A DNA stretch of 64,000 nt from Amycolatopsis alba DSM 44262. Lineage in GTDB: Bacteria > Actinomycetota > Actinomycetes > Mycobacteriales > Pseudonocardiaceae. Of the stretch, positions 8,588 to 16,787 are shown piece after piece; the stretch's first letter is position 1; the number at the start of each line of letters is the position of its first letter. The notes beneath the pieces were generated by a model. The model was not told where the DNA came from, did no database searches, and saw only the letters and a list, made by a program, of their open reading frames with translations. The DNA lies in the NCBI RefSeq assembly GCF_000384215.1, contig NZ_KB913032.1, forward strand, positions 7,525,605 to 7,589,604. The letters are read 5' to 3'. Both the position numbers and the translations under genes were made by a program.

Positions 8588-8659
8588 GCGCGATTAGCTC
8601 AGCGGGAGAGCGCTTCCCTGACACGGAAGAGGTCACTGGTTCAATCCCAGTATCGCGCA
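8588..8659 (+). tRNA. tRNA-Val (GAC), likely integration site
   Basis: Acceptor stem GCGCGAT/ATCGCGC; anticodon stem CTTCC/GGAAG with loop CTGACAC, giving GAC. One base separates it from tRNA-Cys. The bases after the acceptor stem read ACCA, so the CCA end appears to be encoded, unlike the other two. The adjacent tyrosine integrase gene points its 3' end at this tRNA, the usual arrangement when a tRNA 3' end serves as attachment site. Confidence 0.95.
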
Positions 8660-8677
8660 CCATCTGTTTTCGCAGGT

Positions 8678-8715
8678 CTGAAGCCCTGCTCCTCCTCGGA
8701 GGGGCAGGGCTTCAG
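8678..8715 (+). terminator. Terminator of the tRNA cluster
   Basis: Stem CTGAAGCCCTGC / GCAGGGCTTCAG, 12 perfect base pairs with a weaker extension into the loop, 19 bases past tRNA-Val(GAC). Confidence 0.8.
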
Positions 8716-8787
8716 TCGTTCAATGGCGATGACCCTCGGAGTGGTCTCCAGCTGCCCGTCACGGAAAGTGGCGTGCAGGTGCGGGAA

Positions 8788-10032
8788 TCACTCCCCCAGC
8801 CTCGTCCGCTCGCTCGGCGTCAGTGCGACCAGCGAGCCGATCCACCGGGTCTCGAGCGCTTGCAGGATCTGACGGCGCATGAGCGGCGTCACGTGGTCGT
8901 AGACCCGCGCGATGCCCTTCATCTTCTGCCCTAGCCGTGCTCGCCTGGCGACCTCGGGGATACCGTCCTCGGCCAGCCAGGTGCTGTGGCTGTGCCGCCC
9001 TTCGTGGAAGGTGAAGGTCGGCAGGATCGGCTGAACCACTTCCGCAGACCGCGTGTGTTCAGCATCACTGCCATCCCACACTGGGCGCCAGTAGCGGTTG
9101 CGGAAGTTCGACCGCCGCAACGGCGCACCTTCGGCGCTGCAGAGCACGAACGGGAAGCTGTGACTGTCCATCAACTCCTCATAGAAGACCGCGATACTCG
9201 GCGGCAGCTCCACGCTTCGCGTACCAGCCGGAGTCTTGGTCCGGCCCTTCTTCGCCCGGCCACCCTGTCGTCTCGGCGTCACCGGACGAGTCAGCCGCGG
9301 CCCGAGACCGGCCAACCTCGACGTGTCGACCCTGCGGCCGCCTTTGAAGAGCCGCCCGCCGATCTCCTTCAACGGCTCACGGGTCTGAATTGCCCGCGCT
9401 TCGTTGTCGTACTCTTGGCGTTGCTGACCGACCAGCTCGCCCCAGCGGTAACCGGTGTAGAAGTCGAGCAACCCGAGCCCGCTCTCATCCAGCCACATCG
9501 AGGCACGGAGTGCCTGCACCGGTGTAGCGACGAGGTTCTCGACCTCGAAATCACCCGAGGTGACCCGGATCCCGGCACACGGGTTCGCCGGGATCTTCCT
9601 CGCCTTCACCGCCGCACCCAAGATCGTGGAGAACAACGAGAAGATCGACGCCACCGACGAGTACGCGTAGTCCTCGTGCAACTCCGAGAGCCACTTCTCG
9701 ATCTCGACGTAGCTGTTGAAGATTCCGGCCAGCGGCCAGGACGACCACTGCGGCAGTAGGTGGTTGTCCAGGAAGGACCGGTACTTCGCCAGCGTCGTCG
9801 GTTCCAGCCGCGGACCGACCGCGTCCATGAGCTCCTCGGCGAACACGCCGAACAACATCTCCGCTTCCCGAGGGTCCAGCCACAGGTTGCGCCGGATCAG
9901 CGCCTCCTGCTCCACACCCCAGGCTTCGGCGGCCTTGTCGCTGTTGAAACCCGACCTGCTCCCCCATGTCCCATCGGGACGTTTGAACAGAGCGCGCCAG
10001 CGAGAGAAGGCCCTGCAGCCGGTCCAGCGCAC
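8788..10032 (-). CDS. Tyrosine site-specific recombinase (integrase)
   Basis: A 414-residue phage/ICE-type integrase. The N-terminus has the arm-binding pattern RWRALFKRPDGTWGSRSGF, then a SAM-like core-binding domain, then the catalytic domain. The catalytic set is visible: Arg in YTGYRWGEL, HEGRH (H-x-x-R-H), and Tyr in ARVYDHVT near the C-terminus. Its end lies about 130 bases from tRNA-Val(GAC), as in actinomycete integrative elements. The GTG start at 10032 has an in-frame stop only 15 codons upstream, so the usual N-terminal lead is short and may be slightly truncated. No excisionase or replication genes typical of an AICE are recognised nearby, and no second copy of the tRNA end was found, so the element may be degraded. 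Confidence 0.9.
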   Translation of the reverse strand: MRWTGCRAFSRWRALFKRPDGTWGSRSGFNSDKAAEAWGVEQEALIRRNLWLDPREAEMLFGVFAEELMDAVGPRLEPTTLAKYRSFLDNHLLPQWSSWPLAGIFNSYVEIEKWLSELHEDYAYSSVASIFSLFSTILGAAVKARKIPANPCAGIRVTSGDFEVENLVATPVQALRASMWLDESGLGLLDFYTGYRWGELVGQQRQEYDNEARAIQTREPLKEIGGRLFKGGRRVDTSRLAGLGPRLTRPVTPRRQGGRAKKGRTKTPAGTRSVELPPSIAVFYEELMDSHSFPFVLCSAEGAPLRRSNFRNRYWRPVWDGSDAEHTRSAEVVQPILPTFTFHEGRHSHSTWLAEDGIPEVARRARLGQKMKGIARVYDHVTPLMRRQILQALETRWIGSLVALTPSERTRLGE

Positions 10033-10153
10033 CGTCGAGGTCGCGGTTTGAGCCGACGAGCCGCAGTGTGGTCAGCAGAAGGTCGACGCGTCCGGTCAGT
10101 CCTGCCGAGTTGAGTGTTCGCGGCGCCTCGGCCTGGCGGCTCTCGATCCGTCT

Positions 10154-11023
10154 GTGAACCGTGTCAGCGCCATGTCATCGGGCCGGACGACCATCCCCGG
10201 AATGGAGAACGAAAACACGCGGAAGCCTGTGTCCGCCACAGAAGAGGCTCGACAGAGCCGAATCACCGAGCGGTTACTGGCCGACAGGCACTCCTTGCCG
10301 CTGTCCATCACGCTGCACCTCGCCCCCGGCGTCCTGATCGTCGCCGCTTACCTGCTCATCGGCGAACCTCTGGCCGAGTCCATCGGCTATCCACCGTTCC
10401 TGGGCTGGGCCATCGCCATGCTCCTGGCCCTCCTGCCGTTCGAGCTCGGCCTGCTGCTGTGGCTGGGCCGCCGGCGCAACGGCCGGTTCGCGCTACGTGG
10501 AGTGGTGCACTACCTGGACAAGCCACTATCTCGCGGGAAACTCGTCGCCATCGTCATCCCCCTGATCGTGTGGTTCCTTGTGGTGTCATTCGCGTTGACG
10601 CCCATGGACAACTTCTTCTACGAGCAGCTGTTCCGATGGGTTCCGTTCGAAGGCGCGGGCGGCGGCGTCACCGACGTCCTCTCCGGATACCCGCACTCGG
10701 TCATGGTCATCGCGTTGGCGGTCTGCATCCCCCTGACCGGGCTGGCCTTTCCGGTCATCGAGGAACTGTACTTCCGCGGTTTCCTGATGGGCCGCCTGTC
10801 CCGGCTGGGCCGATGGGCGCCGGTTGTCAGCACGGCGCTGTTCTCGCTGTACCACCTGTGGTCGCCCTGGGTGTTCCTGTCCAGGATCATCTTCTTCCTC
10901 CCTGGTCCCTGGATCGCCTGGCGAAAAAAGGACCTGCGGGTGTCGATCGGAATGCACGCCGGCCTGACCTTTCTCCTGCAGACCTTCGGCACCATCGCCC
11001 TCCTGCTGAACCTCACACCGTGA
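10154..11023 (+). CDS. CPBP-family intramembrane metalloprotease
   Basis: An integral membrane protein of up to 289 residues (starts at 10154, 10172 and 10202 are all possible; none has a strong ribosome site). It has six to seven hydrophobic segments. The CPBP (CAAX/bacteriocin-processing) motifs are present in order: EELYFRGFL (EExxxR), then FSLYHLW, then IGMHAGLTF. In bacteria such proteases often process or protect against peptides, or act in membrane signalling; the substrate is unknown here. It stands between a divergent integrase and a convergent hypothetical gene, with a 25-bp hairpin repeat downstream at 11114-11138. Confidence 0.88.
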   Translation: MNRVSAMSSGRTTIPGMENENTRKPVSATEEARQSRITERLLADRHSLPLSITLHLAPGVLIVAAYLLIGEPLAESIGYPPFLGWAIAMLLALLPFELGLLLWLGRRRNGRFALRGVVHYLDKPLSRGKLVAIVIPLIVWFLVVSFALTPMDNFFYEQLFRWVPFEGAGGGVTDVLSGYPHSVMVIALAVCIPLTGLAFPVIEELYFRGFLMGRLSRLGRWAPVVSTALFSLYHLWSPWVFLSRIIFFLPGPWIAWRKKDLRVSIGMHAGLTFLLQTFGTIALLLNLTP

Positions 11024-11113
11024 CACCCGGACCGTGCGGGCGGCCACGGCCCGCGGTGGGTGGACAGGAGCGGGGTACGCGCTGTCATGCCGCTGACCGC
11101 GCGTCTCGGCGAA

Positions 11114-11138
11114 CGTCCGCTCATGCCGATGAGCGGAT
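11114..11138. repeat. Dispersed 25-bp hairpin repeat, copy 1
   Basis: CGTCCGCTCATGCCG, four variable bases, then AGCGGAT-type end. TCCGCT and AGCGGA form a six-base stem. It lies between the convergent genes ending at 11023 and 11218. Copies 2 and 3 are at 26847-26871 and 27556-27580. Confidence 0.7.
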
Positions 11139-11217
11139 ACTTCGAGACTCCGTCGGGCGTTCATGATCCCGATTGCGTTTGACGACGCAGGCCAGCGCAG
11201 CAAGTCGCCCCAGCAGG

Positions 11218-11745
11218 TCATCGCCAGCTTGGTTTACCGATAAGGATTTCAGTAAGGTTGGCGTCGCGCATGGCTCGTATGCGGTGCTGGCCACCGTCGA
11301 TGACGAACCGCGAGTTGCTGTATTCGCGAATCAGGATCGGGTTCTTGACCAGGCTCTCCAGTGCCTGCAAAGCCCATCCGGACATCCCGTCCGCACGAGC
11401 AAGGTCGAGTACTTCCTGGCAGAGCTGGTAGTTCTGCTCTAGGCCGGTCGCCTCGGCTTGAGCGATCAACCGGACCGCTGCCATCGTGACTGCGCCCCAA
11501 TCCCCACTGTGATACCAACAGCAATCCGGCATGACGGCAACGTCGGATCGCTCCCGAGTGGACGTCTTTCCACCCGCCACATCGCGCATGCAGTACTCGT
11601 GCCAAGGCAACTCGCGAGGCACCTGGTCCATCGGTATCAAAACATAACGGACCCAATAGATCAGCGGACCGATCTGCTCGCCCTCGAACTCTTCGCAGTG
11701 CTGTTCGTCGCCCATCCACCAAGCATGCCGCAACGTGACGCACAT
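11218..11745 (-). CDS. Hypothetical protein with ParB/sulfiredoxin-like motif
   Basis: A predicted soluble protein of 175 residues; starts at 11745 or 11715 are possible and neither has a good ribosome site. The family is not recognised. Near the C-terminus FVIDGGQHRIRAMRDANLTEI resembles the G-[GN]-x-R-x-x-A turn of ParB/sulfiredoxin-fold domains (compare DGGHRIAAM), which act as nucleases, CTPases or adaptors. The N-terminal half is rich in Trp, Cys and His (CCWYHSGDWGAV) and matches nothing known to me. It lies in the accessory region behind the integrase. Confidence 0.6.
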   Translation of the reverse strand: MCVTLRHAWWMGDEQHCEEFEGEQIGPLIYWVRYVLIPMDQVPRELPWHEYCMRDVAGGKTSTRERSDVAVMPDCCWYHSGDWGAVTMAAVRLIAQAEATGLEQNYQLCQEVLDLARADGMSGWALQALESLVKNPILIREYSNSRFVIDGGQHRIRAMRDANLTEILIGKPSWR

Positions 11746-11886
11746 GAGGGCTTCGGCTGATTCAGCCCTCTGGCTCCGATGACTTACAGGACAGCGCCAC
11801 CAGAAAACCAGCCACGGGAAGCCCTATGATCCTGGGCATGGTCATGCCGAGTTGAGTGCGTTGCCGGAGGTCGAGATCGCAGCAGT

Positions 11887-12528
11887 TCAGCCGAGCTGGA
11901 ACCGTTGTAGTCCGGCGCGGCCGAGAAGGATGCCCGTTGTTTCGACCATGGCTTGAGCGGCCGGACCGATGCGGTAGCCAGTCAGCCGTCGGCCATTCTG
12001 ATCTTTGATGCGGGCCGGACGAGTGGTGGCGATCAACGCCGACCGGACCGCTCGCGTTTGCTGCAGGAGGATGTCGTGTACGGAGGCACCGACTTCGTCC
12101 GAGAACCAGCGTACGGCCAGTCTCCCGGCATCGAAATACGCGCCGCCTTCCGGGTGCTGGTACTGAGCGTCGTGATCGCAGTACGTGCCTCCGGGATCAT
12201 GTCGGCGCGTCGAGCGCAGCAGCTGCATGATGGCCGCGACTGGTGGCCCGTCCGGAAGCGGGACGCCATCGGCGAGCGTGACGGTCGATGGCAGGCTTGC
12301 GCCGATCGGCAGGTGCAGAAATGCTTGAACTCCACGGCTGCCGCAGGCCATCGCGTTTGTCAGCGAGCAGTGGAAGTGGATGGGGTGAAGCCCCAGCGGT
12401 CCTGGCTGCGAGCACTGCCATCCGGCGTCCGGGAACGTGTCGTGCAACGCCAGGTCGAACGCGCCTTCATCCTCGGGCAGCAACCAGGTTCCGACATTCA
12501 TGGTCCGGGAGCCCGCGTACGCCATCAT
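11887..12528 (-). CDS. Hypothetical protein
   Basis: A predicted soluble protein of 213 residues (or 204 from ATG at 12501). No family is recognised. The N-terminal part (NVGTWLLPEDEGAFDLALHD, then GWQCSQPGPLGLHPIHFHCSL) looks globular, and the C-terminal part contains a helical stretch ending GRAGLQRFQLG. There are no membrane segments or signal peptide. A perfect 20-bp palindrome lies upstream at 12541-12560 and could be an operator for this gene. It is co-directional with the NACHT gene about 180 bases upstream. Confidence 0.55.
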   Translation of the reverse strand: MMAYAGSRTMNVGTWLLPEDEGAFDLALHDTFPDAGWQCSQPGPLGLHPIHFHCSLTNAMACGSRGVQAFLHLPIGASLPSTVTLADGVPLPDGPPVAAIMQLLRSTRRHDPGGTYCDHDAQYQHPEGGAYFDAGRLAVRWFSDEVGASVHDILLQQTRAVRSALIATTRPARIKDQNGRRLTGYRIGPAAQAMVETTGILLGRAGLQRFQLG

Positions 12529-12540
12529 CCAGATGGTATG

Positions 12541-12560
12541 TCATGGGCGATCGCCCATGA
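12541..12560. promoter_or_regulatory. Perfect 20-bp palindrome (operator candidate)
   Basis: TCATGGGCGATCGCCCATGA is fully self-complementary. It sits 13 bases upstream of the ATG at 12528 in the 182-base gap behind the NACHT gene. No stem-loop spacer is present, which favours a dimeric protein-binding site over a terminator. Confidence 0.45.
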
Positions 12561-12710
12561 TCCGGTGCACTCCTTCGTACCGATGATCGGATGCCGCATT
12601 GTGCGCTTCGGTGAGTTGAAGACACGTGCATCTGTAACTCACATGGTGGTCGTGGTGATACCCCTGTCCGCATCGACTTCAGGTCGTGGACCGACGAGGT
12701 GAATGACCAT

Positions 12711-14627
12711 TCAAGCCGATCGGTTGACATCGACATAAGCCGGATGGCGGGCAGCCAGCCTGCGCTGCAGGCCCAGATGCCGGAACTGCCACGCCGCGCC
12801 CGCCTGGCGCAGAACGCCGCGACGGTGCGCGTCCGTCAAGAAACGAATGGACCGGAGGGGCATTCTGCGGCCGAGGAACCACCAGAGCCGGGCGTAGCCG
12901 AACCATCCCCAGGCTGCCTTGCCCATCGCCACGGCGGCACCGGCGTAGAACGCGCCGAGTGAGCCGACCACCATTCCAGCGGTCGCACCGAAGAAGAACC
13001 CGACCGTTCCGAAGAGTCCTCCGGCCAGCACGGCCAGCCCAGCACCCGACACCAGGAAAACCTCCCTGTCGATGGCGAGAACGCCCGTGGGACTCACTGC
13101 AGATGGCAGTTCCACGGGGTCACCACTGGTCCCGACCACAACTCCCGACACGACACCGACCGCCAGTCCGATCGCCATGCACGCGTAAGCAGTGGTGTGG
13201 TCGCCCCCGAGGTACACCACCGCGGCGATGGTCACCCAGAACCCGATGAGCTGAGTGAACCTGCGAAGAAAGGCCTGCCAGGACCAGGCCAGGCCGCGCG
13301 CGGGGCTCTGCGAGTCGCCGAGGAGCCCGACGTTGATGCCTCCCACGAACGCGCCCAGCCCGGCTCGCAAGGCGTGCGGAATTGCCTGGTCGAACCTCCA
13401 CCACTCGATGTCTGGCGATCCGTTCAGCGTGGTCTGCTGAAAGTGCGCCAAGTTGATCAGCCATCGTTCGGCGCGCTCACCGTCGAGGCCCCGGTACGCG
13501 TGTTGCACATAGGCGTCGAAGAGGTGCTCCTCGACGGCGGCAACGTCCGGGAACGCCAGCAGCGACGCCGGATCGGGCAGCGCCGCGTCCAGGTCCCCGG
13601 CGGCCGGGTTGTAGAGCTCTCGCGCCATGCTCGCCAGCAAAGGCGTCCGCAACGCTTGCACGACCGGCACCTCAGGAAACTCTTGTAGGGCCTTACGCAC
13701 GGGACCCCACTGGCCTGCCCTGGCTGGTCCTTCCGACGAGCTCTCCAGGTAGTCGGCCACCTCGCCGGGTTCGAGTGGACACAGCTCGACCCCGGCCGAC
13801 GCCACGAGCGTCACCTCGCGATCGCCTGGCCGGCACGCCGCCCGGAACTCCTCCGTCCGGCAGGTCACAACGATCCGTTGTCCCGGCGCTTGCAGGAACT
13901 GGTTCATCGACCGGATCGTGTCGGGGCGCAGCCGTTCGGCCATTTCGTCGAGGCCGTCAACGATCGGCAAGAGCAGACCGGCGGCGAGCAGGACGTCGAA
14001 CCGAGTCTTGCCTTCGACGGTCTTGACCCCGAGGAATGGGTGCGCACGGTAGAGCGACTGCCGCAGCCACTCGGCCAGGCTCTCCCGCTCAGGGGCCCAC
14101 CCGGCTGCCGTCACCATCACGGGAACGGGATCGCCAGCGCGACGCTCGGCGAGCAGATCGAGCATGAACCGCACCCCCAGCGTGGTCTTCCCTGATCCGG
14201 CGTCGCCGAGCACGACCAAGCGCCCGCTCGGCACCTTCGGGAACACGGTGGCAAGCATGTGCTCCCCCTCGACCAGTTCCCGAGGAGAATTCGCCCAGGC
14301 GTTGTTCGATCGGGATCGCCGGCGGCCGTCTCCGGTCGCGAGGCGGACCAGCGTCGTCCAAGCGGGGAAGAGTTCCGCGTCGGCGAGCCGCAGGTCCACC
14401 GGCAGTGGATACGGGTTGTTGAGCCCCCTGACCGCCAGCTCGTGTGCCCACAGCAAGCTGACAGCGTCGGCCAGCCGCGCGGCCAGGGCCTCCGGGTCGC
14501 CATCCGCGCGCGGATTCCCCTGGTGTAGGTGAACTCCCCCTTTGATCACACCTGCCTGGACCACGAGTCCCGACACCAGGCCGTCGACGCGGTTCGTCAT
14601 GCGGGCGCTGGGCCGTGCGCGCTTCAT
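12711..14627 (-). CDS. NACHT-domain NTPase with C-terminal membrane segments
   Basis: A 638-residue STAND-type ATPase. Residues 20-40 hold SGLVVQAGVIKGGVHLHQG, a short tag that precedes NACHT and related signalling domains in many actinomycetes. The P-loop is VVLGDAGSGKTT (about 140-150), Walker B LLPIVDGLDEM (about 220), and a sensor-like IVVTCRTEEF follows. About residues 440-580 contain several hydrophobic helices, and the end RRGVLRQAGAAWQFRHLGLQ is the conserved tail of this subfamily. ATG at 14627 is chosen for the GAGGAGG site upstream. Bacterial NACHT proteins include anti-phage sensors (Avs, bNACHT); whether this one defends, signals or does something else is unknown. Two broken tails of similar genes lie at 15.5 and 23.85 kb. 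Confidence 0.88.
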   Translation of the reverse strand: MKRARPSARMTNRVDGLVSGLVVQAGVIKGGVHLHQGNPRADGDPEALAARLADAVSLLWAHELAVRGLNNPYPLPVDLRLADAELFPAWTTLVRLATGDGRRRSRSNNAWANSPRELVEGEHMLATVFPKVPSGRLVVLGDAGSGKTTLGVRFMLDLLAERRAGDPVPVMVTAAGWAPERESLAEWLRQSLYRAHPFLGVKTVEGKTRFDVLLAAGLLLPIVDGLDEMAERLRPDTIRSMNQFLQAPGQRIVVTCRTEEFRAACRPGDREVTLVASAGVELCPLEPGEVADYLESSSEGPARAGQWGPVRKALQEFPEVPVVQALRTPLLASMARELYNPAAGDLDAALPDPASLLAFPDVAAVEEHLFDAYVQHAYRGLDGERAERWLINLAHFQQTTLNGSPDIEWWRFDQAIPHALRAGLGAFVGGINVGLLGDSQSPARGLAWSWQAFLRRFTQLIGFWVTIAAVVYLGGDHTTAYACMAIGLAVGVVSGVVVGTSGDPVELPSAVSPTGVLAIDREVFLVSGAGLAVLAGGLFGTVGFFFGATAGMVVGSLGAFYAGAAVAMGKAAWGWFGYARLWWFLGRRMPLRSIRFLTDAHRRGVLRQAGAAWQFRHLGLQRRLAARHPAYVDVNRSA

Positions 14628-14795
14628 CCTCACGCCTCCTCGCCCGAACGCCTGTCCTCCGATCACCGTCGGAGTCGGTGCGCGGATCGGATGCGTTACC
14701 GCACACGCCTCAATGACGGGATGCCGACGGCGCTTGCGATCAACGTCCACGGAAGCGGAAACTGCCGCCATTTGTGGCCGTGTTCGGGAGGGCGG

Positions 14796-15419
14796 TCACC
14801 GCGGGGATGCCCGACGACGGCCCCGCAGCCACCACAGACCACTCGCCACATGACTCACCATCACGACCAGAGCGCTCGCCCACGCCACTCGCTGCACCAC
14901 GTCGAGAAGCGGACGGCGTACAAGCAGCGAGAGACCCGCGTCATCCGGGTGGAACGCGACCTCGATCCGCTCACCGACATCGAGGTCGAACGTGGTGGAA
15001 GTCGTCGACGACCGTCCGCTCGGGCAGGCCAGCACAGCGAAAGAGTCACGACCCCCGTCCCACGTCGACTGCCGGTCGAACCGCTCCACGGCACAGGTCT
15101 CGACGTCGCCCCTGGCCGCGAGGGCGTGGCCCGGCGCGATGATGACGAAGCCGATCGCCGCGATCAGGACGGCCACTGCCGAGAGGATGACCGTCGGATG
15201 CCGGTCGGACCCGACTACGGCCACCGTCGACGGCACGACGTTCCCGGCGGCGGGCAACGCGCAAACCAAGACCACGAGCACCGGGTACAGCCACGGCACA
15301 CCAGGCAGAAGACCGGTCAGCCAGGCCAGCCCCCACGCCAGTCCGTACAGCAACGGCATCCCGGCGAACGCCACGGCCAGCCAGCCGATTCTTCCCTTGA
15401 GGTTACGAGACAATGCCAT
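14796..15419 (-). CDS. Hypothetical membrane protein
   Basis: A 207-residue protein with about three N-terminal hydrophobic helices (LAVAFAGMPLLYGLAWGLAWL, VPWLYPVLVVLVCALP, PTVILSAVAVLIAAIGFVII), a roughly 70-residue outer domain holding two cysteines (VETCAVERFD and VLACPSGR), and a last helix (AWASALVVMVSHVASGLWWL) with a basic tail. The two cysteines are likely a disulfide on the outer face. The family is not recognised. It lies 168 bases upstream of the NACHT gene in the same direction and could be its partner, but nothing beyond proximity shows this. Confidence 0.65.
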   Translation of the reverse strand: MALSRNLKGRIGWLAVAFAGMPLLYGLAWGLAWLTGLLPGVPWLYPVLVVLVCALPAAGNVVPSTVAVVGSDRHPTVILSAVAVLIAAIGFVIIAPGHALAARGDVETCAVERFDRQSTWDGGRDSFAVLACPSGRSSTTSTTFDLDVGERIEVAFHPDDAGLSLLVRRPLLDVVQRVAWASALVVMVSHVASGLWWLRGRRRASPR

Positions 15420-15489
15420 CCCTGCTCGAGGTGCTCCGACATCAATCGATCAATGACTTCCGGCGACCAGCTGAGGCGGCGGGTGTGGG

Positions 15490-15550
15490 CGGCGCGGGTC
15501 GGGTCTCCGCAGCGAGGTGGTCTTGCAGTGTGACGGAATTGGTGGACGGC
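15490..15550 (-). pseudogene. Remnant of a NACHT-protein C-terminus (copy A)
   Basis: On the minus strand the DNA reads VHQFRH, then after a five-base deletion TLQDHLAAETRPA. This is the (Y/W)QFRHxxLQDHLA tail of NACHT proteins. A 21-base stretch (15512-15532) is identical to 23827-23847 in copy B. No P-loop or other domain remains. It lies between the membrane protein gene and the HNH nuclease gene. Confidence 0.65.
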
Positions 15551-15564
15551 AGACGTGGATCGTG

Positions 15565-16248
15565 TCATCGGCACCGGTCGAGCATGCCCGACAGCGCGGT
15601 CCGTTCCGGCACGGTGATCGACAGCCCGTACCCGGCTTTGACGACGATCCAGTCGGTCGCGTAGGTACACCAGAACGACACCAGCGGCGGCTTCCACTCG
15701 TCCGGTGCCTTGTCGCTCTTCTCCTGGTTGATGTTGTCGGTCACCACCAGCAGCTGCGGACGGGTCAGATCATTGGCGAACTGCTCCCGCCTGGCCTGGT
15801 CCCACGACTTCGCGCCACTGACCCACGCATGGGCCAACGGCACCACGTGATCCACGTCGACATCGGACGCTTTCCGCCACGTCTCACCGTCATAAGGGCT
15901 GCGCCAGAACCCCGACACCGGAGCGCACTCCGCGTCGACCTCGACGTTCTCCCCGGCGCGTTTCAGCACTTCCTCGCGCACGTTGCAACTGCCGGACACG
16001 GTCTTCCAGTGCGGAAACTTGTCCCGGTCATACCCGTCCAACACCCCGCGGACCGCGACCCGCAACGTGCCCAGCAGCTTCCGTGCCTCGGCCACGGGAA
16101 CCGCCTGCTCCGCCCCGACCACCGAACTGCGCTCCGGAGCCGCCGGTGTGGCGCGAGGTACCTCGCACGACGCCACCGAAGCGAACAGTACCGCTCCGAT
16201 TCCCGCCCGCAGGAACGTCAGCCAGACAGCCTGTCTCTCGCCGACCAC
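15565..16248 (-). CDS. Secreted lipoprotein HNH endonuclease (GmrSD/DUF1524-type)
   Basis: A 227-residue protein starting at GTG 16248 with GGAGGAA upstream. The N-terminus is a lipoprotein signal, with hydrophobic core AGIGAVLFASVASC and Cys as lipobox residue. The rest is the HNH-family domain of secreted actinomycete nucleases: GYDRDKFPHW, then VDVDHVVPLAHAWVSGAKSWD (the DHVVPLA His-metal core), then RPQLLVVTDNINQEKSDKAPDEW with the Asn/Lys residues of the fold, then CTYATDWI. Such proteins probably cut nucleic acid outside the cell, for nutrition or against competitors. It stands alone with its own ribosome site; the tiny frame at 16284-16370 lies just upstream. Confidence 0.87.
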   Translation of the reverse strand: MVGERQAVWLTFLRAGIGAVLFASVASCEVPRATPAAPERSSVVGAEQAVPVAEARKLLGTLRVAVRGVLDGYDRDKFPHWKTVSGSCNVREEVLKRAGENVEVDAECAPVSGFWRSPYDGETWRKASDVDVDHVVPLAHAWVSGAKSWDQARREQFANDLTRPQLLVVTDNINQEKSDKAPDEWKPPLVSFWCTYATDWIVVKAGYGLSITVPERTALSGMLDRCR

Positions 16249-16283
16249 GCTGCTTCCTCCCCAACAAGACCCACCTCATGCAC

Positions 16284-16370
16284 CTACAGGGAGCAGTAAA
16301 CGGGAACCCAGACTTTGGCGTGACTGGCGAACAGCGCAACTTTCCTCTGCAGCTCTACCGGATCTGCCAT
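16284..16370 (-). CDS. Possible 28-residue leader peptide or gene remnant
   Basis: ATG at 16370 with GGGGAG eight bases upstream opens a 28-codon frame (MADPVELQRKVALFASHAKV...) ending 35 bases before the HNH nuclease start. The composition is protein-like and the ribosome site is good, but the frame is too short to judge. It may be a leader, a small gene, or the N-terminus of a lost gene. Confidence 0.25.
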   Translation of the reverse strand: MADPVELQRKVALFASHAKVWVPVYCSL

Positions 16371-16613
16371 GCTCACCGCTCCCCACGCTGTGCAGCGTGA
16401 CCTGCGCCCGAGCCAGGCGACGCCAGCGGCGAGATCTGGGTGCCGCGCCGGGGCACCACCGCTTCTGCGGGGATCGGCACACCCCCCGTCAGGCTGGCGG
16501 CGAACGGGGCCCGGAGGTCCGGTAGCCACGCTCGACCACGAACGCGGCTACCAGACCTCCGCCGCGACCGCGTGGGGCCTCCTGCCGGGACTGTGACCGG
16601 CGACGTCGACCAT

Positions 16614-16708
16614 CGCCGTGCTCTGGCGGGCACCTCGATGCGGACGTCCTGGAGATTGTTCGTGTGGGCTCCGGTGACGGTGATCGCGCTGGCGGTGGCG
16701 GAGTCGAC
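16614..16708 (-). pseudogene. Remnant of a UvrA-like ABC ATPase N-terminus
   Basis: The minus strand reads VDSATASAITVTGAHTNNLQ followed by DVRIEVPARA. This closely resembles the start of UvrA-type excinuclease subunits (I-x-V-x-G-A-x-x-N-N-L-K-D-V), including drug-resistance paralogues such as DrrC. The expected Walker A (GVSGSGKSS) does not follow in any frame. Only about 30 residues survive, against more than 700 in a full gene. Confidence 0.55.
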
Positions 16709-16766
16709 TGCGCGAAACCCGGCATCACTCGTACGCGTACGAGTGATGCCGGGTTTCGCGCAGTCG
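16705..16766. terminator. 62-bp perfect palindrome between genes
   Basis: Arms 16705-16735 and 16736-16766 are exact reverse complements with no spacer. It begins 22 bases past the M4 protease stop (16788, minus strand), where it could act as terminator. A UvrA remnant abuts the other side. See findings for its unusual length. Confidence 0.7.
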
Positions 16767-16787
16767 TCCGACGCGTGCTCGGAGTGG

